From: an uncultured Bacteroidales bacterium | Lineage (GTDB): Bacteria; Bacteroidota; Bacteroidia; Bacteroidales; Paludibacteraceae | NCBI GenBank assembly: GCA_902800525.1 | Contig: CADCEV010000013.1 | Location: forward strand, 423 to 64,422 | Length of the DNA stretch: 64,000 nt | Reading direction: 5' to 3' | Shown: positions 25,455 through 33,513 of the stretch, piece after piece | Numbering within the stretch: position 1 is the stretch's first letter | Layout: each line of letters opens with the position of its first letter | Position numbers and translations under genes: made by a program | The notes under the pieces: model-generated | The model's input: the letters and a program-made list of their open reading frames with translations, nothing else | Told to the model about the DNA's origin: nothing | Databases searched by the model: none

Positions 25455-26711
25455 ATGAAGAGATATTCTTTTTGGGCATTCGTGCTGGTAGTGCTAATGA
25501 CCCTCGGTTTCGCAAGTTGCAAGAACAATGAGTCCGTTCAAGCCAAACATGAGCCATGGACGCAGGAACTGATTGATGCTTTGGAGAAGGACACTGCCGC
25601 CAAAGCGCTATTAATCAAGTCTATAGAGATTGCCAAGGCAATCAATCCCGACCCGGCAACGAACCCCGCGCAATCGCTTGAATTGTATTACGACTACCTT
25701 GATTGGTCCACGAAATGTCTGCCGTGGAGCATCATTCCACAGCCTGTGGGACGCAAACTCTATGACCAGATCGATCAGAGTGTGGATTATTTCTACTTTG
25801 TGTTAGATATGCCGCTGGACGAGTTAAAAGACCGCGAGGGTCTGTATTATCCTTCTATACAGTACATCGAGCCTTTCAAATCGTGGTATCCGAAGTATCA
25901 TAACGCCTGGGGAGCATTCCTTTCGACGGCGGAGTCCTGGAAGCCGGAATACAAAGATGTCGTGCTCTCGGATCCCATGTTCGGTTTGCAGAACGGCTGG
26001 TACGAAGATCCTTCCAACTGGCACTCTTTCAATGATTTCTTCATCCGCAAGCTGTCTTCTCCGGCAGCACGTCCGATAGCCGGCGTGGGCGATGCGAGCA
26101 TCGTTGTTTCCGCGGCAGATGCACAGCCGCAAGGGGTTTGGGAGATTGATGAGGACGGCAACATCGTACAACATGAGGGCGTGCTCATCAAATCTCGTCA
26201 GTTCAATGCCGTGGACGACCTGTTAGGACCGGAAAGTACCCACCGCGGTCAATTCAACGGCGGTACACTCACCCACTCTTTCCTCGATGTCAACGACTAC
26301 CATCGATACCATTTCCCCGTTAGCGGAACGATTACCGAACTCCGTAAGATTCAAGCGATTGATGCCGCCGGCGGAATTACAATTTGGGACGCGGAGGCGC
26401 AACGTTACCGTTTAGAGTGCGACATCCCCGGATGGCAATCCATTGAGACACGGGGACTTGTGGTGATTGATACGGAGGAGTATGGTTTGGTGGCGGTTCT
26501 GCCTATCGGCATGTCGCAGATCAGCAGTATTAACTTCGCGCCCGAACTGGCTGTGGGACAGCACGTTGAGAAAGGTGACCTGTTAGGCTGGTTCCTCTTC
26601 GGCGGGTCCGATATCGTGTATATCTTCCAGAAAGATGTACAATTCAGCCTTTCCACCAGCAACCACCTGCTTATGGGCGAACAATTAGGCACTTTGACCA
26701 AACGGAATTAG
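25455..26711 (+). CDS. Lipoprotein of the phosphatidylserine decarboxylase family, 418 aa
   Basis: A lipoprotein signal ends at Cys 22 (LGFASC). The C-terminal half matches the pyruvoyl-dependent PSD family: FNDFFIRKLSSPAARPI near 192, DYHRYHFPVSG near 286, and a late F-G-G-S-D-I-V segment near 382-388 where the family has its self-cleaving G-S-T/G-S-S. Serine of the cleavage site is retained but the following residue is Asp. The N-terminal region resembles the extra domain of PSD-like amino-acid decarboxylases. Enzymes of this family normally act at the cytoplasmic membrane; a lipid-anchored exported form is unusual. Substrate could be phosphatidylserine or an amino acid. Confidence 0.8.
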   Translation: MKRYSFWAFVLVVLMTLGFASCKNNESVQAKHEPWTQELIDALEKDTAAKALLIKSIEIAKAINPDPATNPAQSLELYYDYLDWSTKCLPWSIIPQPVGRKLYDQIDQSVDYFYFVLDMPLDELKDREGLYYPSIQYIEPFKSWYPKYHNAWGAFLSTAESWKPEYKDVVLSDPMFGLQNGWYEDPSNWHSFNDFFIRKLSSPAARPIAGVGDASIVVSAADAQPQGVWEIDEDGNIVQHEGVLIKSRQFNAVDDLLGPESTHRGQFNGGTLTHSFLDVNDYHRYHFPVSGTITELRKIQAIDAAGGITIWDAEAQRYRLECDIPGWQSIETRGLVVIDTEEYGLVAVLPIGMSQISSINFAPELAVGQHVEKGDLLGWFLFGGSDIVYIFQKDVQFSLSTSNHLLMGEQLGTLTKRN

Positions 26712-26755
26712 CGTATCTTACGCGTGTGTAGCGCGTACTTAACAATATTAACACA

Positions 26756-29353
26756 ATGAATACCTATTATTTTAGGAAACAGATTCACCGGTTGCCGGGT
26801 AAAGTGATTCACACGATTCCCCTGCCAGAGCCGGAAGTGACGGAAGGCTTGGCAGCAAGAACGCAAATAGGCGAGATATGCAGTAAAGCCGGATACAAAC
26901 ATGTGCTGTTGGTCACAGACCGCACGCTGAGCGATTTGGGCTATGCGAAAGCGATTACCGATTCGTTGGATGCAGCTCAAGTAAGCTATTCCGTCTATGA
27001 TGACATCCATACAGAGCCGAACATAGCCATCATTGAGGCGGGTCGCCTGATAGCGATAGACAACCATGCGGAGTGCATCATCGCCCTTGGGGGCGGCAGT
27101 GTGATGGACAGCTGCAAGATGATTGCCGCGGGTGTGAAGATGCCTCATCTGCCCGTAAAAGCCTTGCTGCTGAAGTTCCTGCCGGTTCCCGGAAGCACAC
27201 TGCCGCTGATTATGGTTCCTTCCACTGCCGGAACAGGCGCCGAACTGACCGTTGGAGCCGTGGTGACGAACGACCAAGGCACTAAGAGTTCCACCGTGCT
27301 TATCGGGCTCAACGTGACGCATGTGATCCACGACAGCGAACTGACCATCCATGCCCCGCAATCCGTTACAACGGCCTGCGGCATAGATGCTCTCAGTCAT
27401 TGCATCGAGGGCGCTATCAGCGATACGGATGTTGATGAAGAAGATATGCAGATGTCGTTGGAGGGCATCAAACTGATCTTTGCGAACCTGCCGGCTGTGT
27501 TGCGTGAGCCGGAGAACAACGAAGCGCGTCTGGCGATGTGTCGTGCGGCGATGTATGGCGGTAACGCCATCAACACGCAGTTAGCCGGATATGTACACGC
27601 TTTCGCGCACAGCATAGGCGCCAAATACCACATGCCTCATGGTCAGGCTATTTCGCTCATGCTGATGCCGGTACTCAAGTTCCAGAAAGAGGCATGTCAG
27701 ACCAAATACGAACGGATTGCGAAGTACTGCGGCGTGCCGGATTTCCTGCAAGCCGTTCGCGAACTGATGCACACTTGCGGCATGGACCAGATTCCTTCGC
27801 CTGTGCGCACCTGCGACCACGAACAACTCATTCCTATGATTGCCGCCGATTCGATCAATTACTCGGCTCCCGTGACGTTGAGCGAAAAGGATATCAAGGC
27901 GGTGCTTGAGGAAATTACGAATTACAAATTACAAAATCCAAATTCCGAAGATGAGATTCGCGAGATAGTAGCGGCTCAGCGGCGTTTTTTCCGCACAGGG
28001 CAGACTTTGCCCGTTAAGTGGCGTATTCAGCAACTCAAACGCCTCAAAGCGGCGGTGATTGCCCATGCGGACGAGTTTGCGGCGGCACTCGCGGAAGACT
28101 TGGGTCGCAGCGAAGTGGAGGCATACCTCTGCGACGTCGGACCGATTATTGTGGAGATCAACGAGATGATCAGCGGTTTGCGCCGTTGGTCTCGCCCCGA
28201 ATGGCATTTCAGCGGACTGATGTGTTTCCCGAGTATTGTGACCAAGGTCTATAAGATGCCTTATGGCGTCTCGCTGGTCATCAGTCCGTTCAATTTCCCG
28301 ATTTTACTTACCATCGGCGTGGTAGCCGCAGCGATGTGCGGCGGTAATACGGTGGTCGTCAAGTCCAGTTCCAAGTCCGCTGCCTGCACGGCGGTTCTCA
28401 AACGCTTCTTTGCAGAGGTATTCCCGCCGGAGTACATAACGCTGATCGACGGCGGTCACGACGTGGCGGACATCTGTCTGGCACAGCGCTTCGACAAGAT
28501 TTTCTACACCGGTTCGCCGGCTGTGGGTAAGCACGTGCTGGCAGAGGCAGCGAAGAACCTCACGCCTGTTGCATTGGAATTAGGCGGCGAGACAGGCAAC
28601 TGGTGTGTCGTTAGAGCCGATGCCGACCTCAAAGACGCAGCCCGCAAGATTGCGTTCTTCAAACTGACAAACGCCGGACAGATATGTATCAATATCAATC
28701 AGATAGCCGTTGCCGAAGAGGTGGCAGAAGCGTTCTTGGAGGAGTTGAAAAAAGCCTTTGTTGCGCAAATAGGCGAACATGCCGAGACGAATCCTGAATA
28801 CCCGAAACTGATTACCGACGCGGCGTACGACAAGTGCGCTAAGTTGGCTGACGAGTACCGCGAGCGCATCGTGTTCGGCGGCAACGGAGACCCGGCGACG
28901 CGCAAGTACGCCCCGACGATGATTTACCCTGTGGACATTAACGAACATATCGTGCAGCATGAACTCTTCTGTCCGCTGTTGCCGATCGTACCGTTCAAGG
29001 ACGCGGAAGTGGATGAACTGATGGAGGTGATAGCCGACCGCGAACACCCGTTAGCTATGTACCTCTTCACGAAGAATATGCGCTGGGCAAACCGCGTCAT
29101 GCAAACACAGCAATTCGGCGGAGGCTGCATCAACGAGGTATGCATCCATATGATGGTCAAAGGCGTTCCGTTCAACGGAACAGGCCACTCCGGCATGGGA
29201 GCATACCACGGCGAATGGGGGTTCCGTGAGTTCACACACCCGCAGACCGTCCTCAAAGGTAGCACGCATTTCAACCTCCCGCTCCGCGAACATCCCTATT
29301 CCGGCGAAGCAGGCAGGAAGAAAATGTTCCTTTTGCGCCTCTTCGAACGCTAA
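26756..29353 (+). CDS. Fusion of iron-type alcohol dehydrogenase and aldehyde dehydrogenase, 865 aa
   Basis: Residues 1-385 are a group III (Fe-dependent) alcohol dehydrogenase: GGGSVMDSCK, STAGTGAE, GIDALSHCIE and HAFAHSIG with metal-binding Asp/His. Residues 400-865 are an aldehyde dehydrogenase of the class 3 type: S-P-F-N-F-P, ELGGETGNW and NAGQIC with Cys 644 as nucleophile. The order is opposite to AdhE (ALDH then ADH). The junction at 386-398 is encoded by a heptamer repeat normally seen between genes, so the fusion probably arose by read-through of an intergenic spacer. Likely interconverts an acid, aldehyde and alcohol; chain length unknown. Confidence 0.9.
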   Translation: MNTYYFRKQIHRLPGKVIHTIPLPEPEVTEGLAARTQIGEICSKAGYKHVLLVTDRTLSDLGYAKAITDSLDAAQVSYSVYDDIHTEPNIAIIEAGRLIAIDNHAECIIALGGGSVMDSCKMIAAGVKMPHLPVKALLLKFLPVPGSTLPLIMVPSTAGTGAELTVGAVVTNDQGTKSSTVLIGLNVTHVIHDSELTIHAPQSVTTACGIDALSHCIEGAISDTDVDEEDMQMSLEGIKLIFANLPAVLREPENNEARLAMCRAAMYGGNAINTQLAGYVHAFAHSIGAKYHMPHGQAISLMLMPVLKFQKEACQTKYERIAKYCGVPDFLQAVRELMHTCGMDQIPSPVRTCDHEQLIPMIAADSINYSAPVTLSEKDIKAVLEEITNYKLQNPNSEDEIREIVAAQRRFFRTGQTLPVKWRIQQLKRLKAAVIAHADEFAAALAEDLGRSEVEAYLCDVGPIIVEINEMISGLRRWSRPEWHFSGLMCFPSIVTKVYKMPYGVSLVISPFNFPILLTIGVVAAAMCGGNTVVVKSSSKSAACTAVLKRFFAEVFPPEYITLIDGGHDVADICLAQRFDKIFYTGSPAVGKHVLAEAAKNLTPVALELGGETGNWCVVRADADLKDAARKIAFFKLTNAGQICININQIAVAEEVAEAFLEELKKAFVAQIGEHAETNPEYPKLITDAAYDKCAKLADEYRERIVFGGNGDPATRKYAPTMIYPVDINEHIVQHELFCPLLPIVPFKDAEVDELMEVIADREHPLAMYLFTKNMRWANRVMQTQQFGGGCINEVCIHMMVKGVPFNGTGHSGMGAYHGEWGFREFTHPQTVLKGSTHFNLPLREHPYSGEAGRKKMFLLRLFER
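27911..27946. repeat. ATTACAA heptamer repeat at the fusion junction
   Basis: Tandem ATTACGA/ATTACAA/ATTACAA then degenerate copies, read in frame as I-T-N-Y-K-L-Q-N-P-N-S between the two enzyme domains. Confidence 0.75.
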
Positions 29354-29382
29354 GACACGTTCGTTAGAGGACATTAAAAGAA

Positions 29383-29955
29383 ATGAGTATGACAATAGAG
29401 CAATTTCGTAAACAGATGGCAACCGGTGAGCCGATAATAGGCGGCTCGGACTTGCATATGGAGTTTCATAAATACTCGCAGGAAGCCCTGCGTATTACCG
29501 CCGAGATCAACGGTTCGTACCACACACCCGAAGAGCTGCGACGATTGTTGAGCGAGTTATGGGCAATAGACGTGCCGGAGTCGTTTGGTATGTTCCCTCC
29601 GTTCTATACCGATTGCGGTAAGAACACACATGTCGGCGAACGGGTGTTCATCAACATGGGCTGTAAGTTCCAGGACCAAGGTGGTATCTTCATCGACGAC
29701 GATGCCCTTATCGGTCATAACGCCACGCTATGCACGCTCAATCACATCCCCGACCCGGCGCAACGGGCAGGTATGATTGCCAAACCGATTCATATCGGCA
29801 AGAAAGTGTGGCTCGGTGCGAATGTTACCGTCCTGCAAGGCGTCACCATCGGCGAGAACGCCATCGTTGCCGCCGGAGCCGTTGTGACCAAAGATGTGCC
29901 TGCCAATGCCATTGTCGGTGGTGTCCCTGCGAAAGTGATTAAGATAATACCATAG
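29383..29955 (+). CDS. Sugar O-acetyltransferase, left-handed beta-helix type
   Basis: 190 aa. N-terminal maltose-acetyltransferase cap (residues 1-60) followed by hexapeptide repeats: [39 protein letters not shown] and [10 protein letters not shown]. The catalytic His of the family corresponds to the H in TLNHIPDP. It uses acetyl-CoA to acetylate a sugar or similar hydroxyl. It follows the dehydrogenase fusion by 29 bases and likely shares its transcript. A related domain is fused to an MmcQ domain at 49930. Confidence 0.9.
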   Translation: MSMTIEQFRKQMATGEPIIGGSDLHMEFHKYSQEALRITAEINGSYHTPEELRRLLSELWAIDVPESFGMFPPFYTDCGKNTHVGERVFINMGCKFQDQGGIFIDDDALIGHNATLCTLNHIPDPAQRAGMIAKPIHIGKKVWLGANVTVLQGVTIGENAIVAAGAVVTKDVPANAIVGGVPAKVIKIIP

Positions 29956-29989
29956 CCCTTCCAATCCCTAACGCGGGATAGATTTACTG

Positions 29990-30787
29990 CTATTTCCTTA
30001 CCTCGTTAGGACTGACCCCTAATTGGTTCTTGACATAGCGGTTGAGATGACCGACGGACGAGAAACCGAACATGTCCGTCAGTTCCTGAATCGTCACATT
30101 GGGATTACGCAGCAGGCGCGAGATATCCAATGCCGTATAGCGGTTTATCCAGTGGTTCGCCGGATAGCCGCTGTATTTCTTTACAGTCTCGGAGAGGTAC
30201 TTGCTCGTCACGCAGAGGCGGTCGGCATAATAAGCCAAATCGCGGTGTTCGCGGAACTCGCCTTGCTCCAAAAGCCTTAGAAAACCTTCCATCAATATTG
30301 CCGCAGGTGTGGTGACCGTCTCGTTGCCATAAAGCGCTGCATGGAAATCGAAGAAGTCAATAATCATCCGCTGCACGGCGTTGAGCAACATATCCCGATA
30401 GAAGAGGTGACCGGTCATAGCAAGGCATTCCTCGATATACACCATGCTTCGTCTCAACCTTTCGGTCTGCTCTTCGTTCAGCGGCATTACGGGGTTCTGG
30501 AAAAGCAACATCCCGCCACGCATGCCATAATTACTCATCGGCGTAGCGAGTTCGGTAAACTCGGTCACAGCAAACACATTCAGTATCTCGAAATCTTCGG
30601 TTTTGCTAATCAATTCGCCTTGTTCACTCTTGCGCAGGATAAAACTATCGCCTCGATGGAGCCGGTACTTTCTGCCGATCAACTCCACTTCCGCTTCTCC
30701 GCCCAGACACAAGGCGTGCGTCAGATACCCCAGCATCTGCGCTTGCTGCTCCGTTTCAAAAGTATGACTTACAATGACGTTCAACAT
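29990..30787 (-). CDS. AraC-family transcriptional regulator
   Basis: 265 aa. The C-terminal hundred residues carry the double helix-turn-helix (YADRLCVTSKYLSETVKKY and TIQELTDMFGFSSVGHLNRY). The N-terminal part is a cupin-like sensing domain. It is divergent from the exported flavodoxin gene at 30924, with both promoters in the 136-base gap, so control of flavodoxin and SnoaL-like genes is likely. The effector is unknown. Confidence 0.92.
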   Translation of the reverse strand: MLNVIVSHTFETEQQAQMLGYLTHALCLGGEAEVELIGRKYRLHRGDSFILRKSEQGELISKTEDFEILNVFAVTEFTELATPMSNYGMRGGMLLFQNPVMPLNEEQTERLRRSMVYIEECLAMTGHLFYRDMLLNAVQRMIIDFFDFHAALYGNETVTTPAAILMEGFLRLLEQGEFREHRDLAYYADRLCVTSKYLSETVKKYSGYPANHWINRYTALDISRLLRNPNVTIQELTDMFGFSSVGHLNRYVKNQLGVSPNEVRK

Positions 30788-30811
30788 AGTTGAGAATGTA
30801 TTTCAGCCTGC

Positions 30812-30819
30812 AAAGGTAC
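30812..30819 (-). promoter_or_regulatory. Promoter box for the AraC gene
   Basis: The minus strand reads TACCTTTGCAGG, with TTGCATATGTCG and an A-run upstream. Confidence 0.75.
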
Positions 30820-30896
30820 TACTTTTTTTCGACATATGCAAGTAAAATGTGCAAAAAATGCCGTAGTTATAATTTGTTCACCTCGTAAAAAAGCAG

Positions 30897-30904
30897 TAAT
30901 TTTG
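30897..30904 (+). promoter_or_regulatory. Promoter box for the flavodoxin gene
   Basis: TAATTTTGCACTC; the ATG is 20 bases further. Confidence 0.7.
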
Positions 30905-30923
30905 CACTCGATTTTGAAACACA

Positions 30924-31526
30924 ATGAATATGAAACATAAATTTTTAACCTTGCTGGCGGCGATGGCGGTATGCATCAGCTGCAGCGCACAAAACAACAA
31001 AACAACAATGAGTAATCACAAAGCAATCGTAGTTTTTTTCTCCCATGCCGGAGAGAACTACTCAGTAGGAAACATCAAAGTGGGCAATACCAAGATTGTT
31101 GCCGATTACATCTCCGAGCTTATTGGCGCCGACCAAGCCGAGATTGTGACGCACAAGTACGACGGTATGGCTTATACGCCGCTGACTAACCTTGCGCAAG
31201 ATGAGCAGAACAACGACGAGCGTCCGGATTTCGAACTCGTGCCGGAAGTGGATTTCAGTCAGTATGACACCGTTTTCATCGGTGGTCCGATCTGGTGGGG
31301 AACATATCCGCAGGTGATGTTCACGTTCTTCGACCGCTATGACCTGAACGGCAAAACGATCTATCCTTTCACCACCCACGAAGGTAGCGGTCTCGGCTCA
31401 TGCGTCAACGATGTCCGCCGCGCGTACCCGAACGCCTCCGTGCAGAAAGGCTTCTCCATCTATGGTCACGAAGTGCGTACCAACAAAGCAAAAGTAGAGA
31501 ACTGGCTCAAAACGATACACGGATAA
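30924..31526 (+). CDS. Flavodoxin-fold protein with a lipoprotein-type signal, 200 aa
   Basis: The body, from residue 29 on, is a flavodoxin: AIVVFFSHAGENYSVG gives the phosphate-binding loop and G-G-P-I-W-W-G-T the flavin-contact loop. In front is a signal peptide with a lipobox-like end at Cys 20 (AVCISC), which would place an FMN protein in the cell envelope. An internal ATG (MSNHKAIVVFF) is in frame and would give an ordinary cytoplasmic flavodoxin, so both forms may be made. It is under the divergent AraC regulator and followed by a SnoaL-like gene. Confidence 0.85.
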   Translation: MNMKHKFLTLLAAMAVCISCSAQNNKTTMSNHKAIVVFFSHAGENYSVGNIKVGNTKIVADYISELIGADQAEIVTHKYDGMAYTPLTNLAQDEQNNDERPDFELVPEVDFSQYDTVFIGGPIWWGTYPQVMFTFFDRYDLNGKTIYPFTTHEGSGLGSCVNDVRRAYPNASVQKGFSIYGHEVRTNKAKVENWLKTIHG

Positions 31527-31543
31527 ATTAAACCAATAAGAAT

Positions 31544-31585
31544 ATGGATATTTACGAAAGAACCTATAAATTCCCCATACAATGA
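31544..31585 (+). CDS. 13-codon ORF overlapping the SnoaL-like gene
   Basis: ATG at 31544 encodes MDIYERTYKFPIQ and its TGA overlaps the ATG of the next gene (ATGA at 31582-31585). The overlap and an upstream AATAAGA could serve translational coupling. It may instead be a remnant of a longer N terminus. Low confidence. Confidence 0.3.
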   Translation: MDIYERTYKFPIQ

Positions 31586-32016
31586 TTGACCATATTGAAG
31601 ACCGCATGGAGTTGAAGGCGTTAGTAGACTTCTATGCAACCGAATCCGACAAAAACAACCAGGACTGCTATGTGGACATTTTCCGTCCAGACATTAAACT
31701 GAATGTTTATTTCGGCGGTAAGTTAGGTATGCAGGCGCGTGACGTACAGGACATGATCCGCCAATACAAAGCGTTCGGAGCTGCCAAAGTGTCGTTTCAC
31801 ATGAACGGTCAGCAGAATGTTACCTTCGAAGATGACACCCACGCCACCGGCACATGCTATGCGCTGGCAACGCTTGTCAACGAAGCAGAAGGCAAGGACA
31901 AACTGACCATGCATGCCGTACGCTATTTTGACAAGTACGTGAAGATCGACGGTCGCTGGTGGATTGCCGAGCGCGAACAGTATTTTGAGTGGTCTGCTTT
32001 TCCGCCGTTGGCGTAA
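31582..32016 (+). CDS. SnoaL/NTF2-like protein, 144 aa
   Basis: Small alpha+beta-barrel family: LVDFYATESDKNNQDCYVDI near the start, a central H-A-T-G-T-C-Y-A-L strand and a terminal DGRWWIAEREQYFEW. Such domains act as isomerases, polyketide cyclases or non-enzymatic binding folds. It follows the flavodoxin gene by 55 bases. Function not assigned. Confidence 0.8.
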   Translation: MIDHIEDRMELKALVDFYATESDKNNQDCYVDIFRPDIKLNVYFGGKLGMQARDVQDMIRQYKAFGAAKVSFHMNGQQNVTFEDDTHATGTCYALATLVNEAEGKDKLTMHAVRYFDKYVKIDGRWWIAEREQYFEWSAFPPLA

Positions 32017-32035
32017 AAACACATTCTCAATCAGC

Positions 32036-32062
32036 GGCTCACAGCGATGTGAGTCGCTTTTA
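32036..32062 (+). terminator. Terminator after the SnoaL-like gene
   Basis: AGCGGCTCACA-GCGA-TGTGAGTCGCT then TTTT: an 11-bp stem with one G-U pair, a GCGA loop and a short T-run. Confidence 0.8.
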
Positions 32063-32517
32063 CATAGCTCTACCTACGGTATGCCATTATTCTGTCACGT
32101 TTGTTCGCCTGACCAAGCATCGCGACTGGATCATGCTGACCGATTCACCAACAGGCATTGTGAACGTGCAACCAATTCTGGAAGCCATCTGGCTTTTTCT
32201 TCTTGGCAGTTGCCGGCGTTTGGCAAACGCCGCTCCTTCTCCGTCCATTTCGTCGGGATTTGATCCCGACATCGGCTCTGCCGACATCTGCCCACGGTGT
32301 CCTGTGTTCGGCATCTCCGTTGCCGAATAACCATCCTTGGTGTCCTGTGTCCGCGAGTTCCGCGAGCGGATTTCTCCCTTCGGATTTCTCCTGTCGATAC
32401 CCCGATAACTCGATCTGTCGATTTCCCGGAAAACCCTAAATCTACCTATTCCTGCCTAAATCTGCCTATTCCGGCATATTTCTCCCCTAAAAATTTGCAT
32501 ATGTCAAAAAAAAGTAG
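32063..32517. other. Long intergenic region filled with short palindromes
   Basis: About 455 bases without a credible gene. It contains hairpins at 32214-32232, 32252-32270, 32272-32284, 32307-32327 and 32351-32369, separated by GTGTCCTGTGT and TTTTTCTTC-type words, then a GATAxCCCGATAACTCGAT stretch near 32395-32425 and C/T-rich DNA. The part at 32110-32190 has a codon-like look (W-I-M-L-T-D-S-P-T-G-I-V) and could be a decayed gene end, but no start or family was found. Confidence 0.65.
32214..32369. repeat. Cluster of five variable-stem palindromes
   Basis: CGGCGTTT/AAACGCCG, GTCGGGAT/ATCCCGAC, TCGGC/GCCGA, TTCGGCA/TGCCGAA, and CCGCGAGTTCCGCGAGCGG. Arms differ in sequence but spacers are shared. 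The last two, with GGTGTCCTGTGT before each, repeat the composite seen inside the primase gene at 3442-3515. Confidence 0.8.
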
Positions 32518-32525
32518 TATCTTTG
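32518..32525 (+). promoter_or_regulatory. Promoter box for the structured RNA and NERD gene
   Basis: TATCTTTGCACTC, with TTGCATATGTC and an A-run upstream. It lies about 200 bases before the first codon at 32724, leaving a long leader that is the structured element. Confidence 0.8.
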
Positions 32526-32540
32526 CACTCGATTTTAAAA

Positions 32541-32687
32541 GCGCAAAGCGTTGCGCAGACATGTTGATATTCACGCAGTAGAGAAATCGCCAAATTCAAA
32601 GCAGTTTGAATATAAGAAACACAGAGAAACCAGTTTAGTGGTTTGCTTGTGTGTTTCTTGGGCGTTTGGCGATGCCCTTCTACTGCG
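32541..32687 (+). ncRNA. Strongly structured leader RNA or small RNA (new candidate)
   Basis: It starts about 15 bases after the promoter. Hairpin 1: GCGCAA-AGCG-TTGCGC (32541-32556). A long closing stem follows: CGCAGTAGA (32574-32582) with TCTACTGCG (32679-32687), then, past a small internal loop, ATCGCCAAA (32586-32594) with TTTGGCGAT (32665-32673). Inside are hairpin 2, TTCAAA-GCAG-TTTGAA (32595-32610), and hairpin 3, AAGAAACACA/TGTGTTTCTT (32614-32623, 32650-32659) continued by AAACCA/TGGTTT. About 46 pairs in 147 bases, all Watson-Crick. It resembles no riboswitch I know. A short mobile palindromic (MITE-like) DNA element is the main alternative, though no target-site duplication is evident. 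Confidence 0.6.
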
Positions 32688-32723
32688 ACAAGTGAGCCAC
32701 TATTTATATTAAAGCACAAATAA

Positions 32724-33506
32724 GTGAGACGAGGTGGAGGCATATTCTCGCTAATAAAGTTGGGCGTTTTGATTGCAAAGCGTGTAACTGGAGAATCCGG
32801 AGCAGGACGCAGAGGGGAACGAGCTGTCAGATGGCGGCTTGGTTGGTTACCTGACGAATATCTCGTAATAAACGACCTAATGATCAACAGGGGAAATGGC
32901 CATACCTCGCAAATTGATCATGTAGTTGTAAGTAAATATGGTGTGTTTGTTATTGAGACAAAGAATATCTCAGGTCATATATACGGAAGTGAATATGCTC
33001 CAAAATGGAAAAGATATTGGAAAGCATGGTATTATGGTGTAGAGCATAGCAATGAGTTGGAGTTTGACAATCCCATTCTCCAAAATGAAGCTCACATCAA
33101 AGCACTTTCCCGAATTATTGGTGACAGAGTAACGTATATACCTATTATTGCCTTTTCTACTAATGGGGAATTACATGTTGCAGCCGAGCATACCCATGTC
33201 ATATACTCATCACAAGTACGCAGACTGATACGCTCCTATAAAGAGCCTATAATGAGTTTAGAACAAGCTCAAAAGATATATGAAAGCCTTGTCGCAAACA
33301 ATATTACAGATGAGAATGTGCGTGCACAGCATTCAATTCGCGCGCAACAAAACAAGAACAACTACCAACAAAGACAAGAAGAAGCCATTTCCAACGGAAG
33401 ATGCCCAAGTTGCGGAGGAAAGTTAGTAAAACGTCAAGGTAAATACGGAGTATTTTACGGATGTAGCAATTATCCTAAATGCAAATACACAAAACCAATA
33501 GTATAA
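32724..33506 (+). CDS. NERD-domain nuclease-related protein with topoisomerase-type zinc ribbon, 260 aa
   Basis: The start is a GTG at 32724. Residues about 28-150 are a NERD domain: GRRGERAVRWRL, then QIDHVVVSKYGVFVIETKN, the D and E-x-K of a PD-(D/E)xK-like nuclease core. The C terminus (about 228-258) is a C4 zinc ribbon, CPSCGGKLVKRQG and GCSNYPKCKY, as in topoisomerase I tails, which suggests binding to nucleic acid. First gene of an AT-rich four-gene cassette behind the structured RNA. Function not established; such proteins occur in defence and DNA-processing contexts. Confidence 0.85.
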   Translation: MRRGGGIFSLIKLGVLIAKRVTGESGAGRRGERAVRWRLGWLPDEYLVINDLMINRGNGHTSQIDHVVVSKYGVFVIETKNISGHIYGSEYAPKWKRYWKAWYYGVEHSNELEFDNPILQNEAHIKALSRIIGDRVTYIPIIAFSTNGELHVAAEHTHVIYSSQVRRLIRSYKEPIMSLEQAQKIYESLVANNITDENVRAQHSIRAQQNKNNYQQRQEEAISNGRCPSCGGKLVKRQGKYGVFYGCSNYPKCKYTKPIV

Positions 33507-33513
33507 TAGAAAT

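Noticed and set aside
32541..32687. Retron ncRNA
   Set aside because: Long stem closure is retron-like, but no reverse transcriptase is present nearby.
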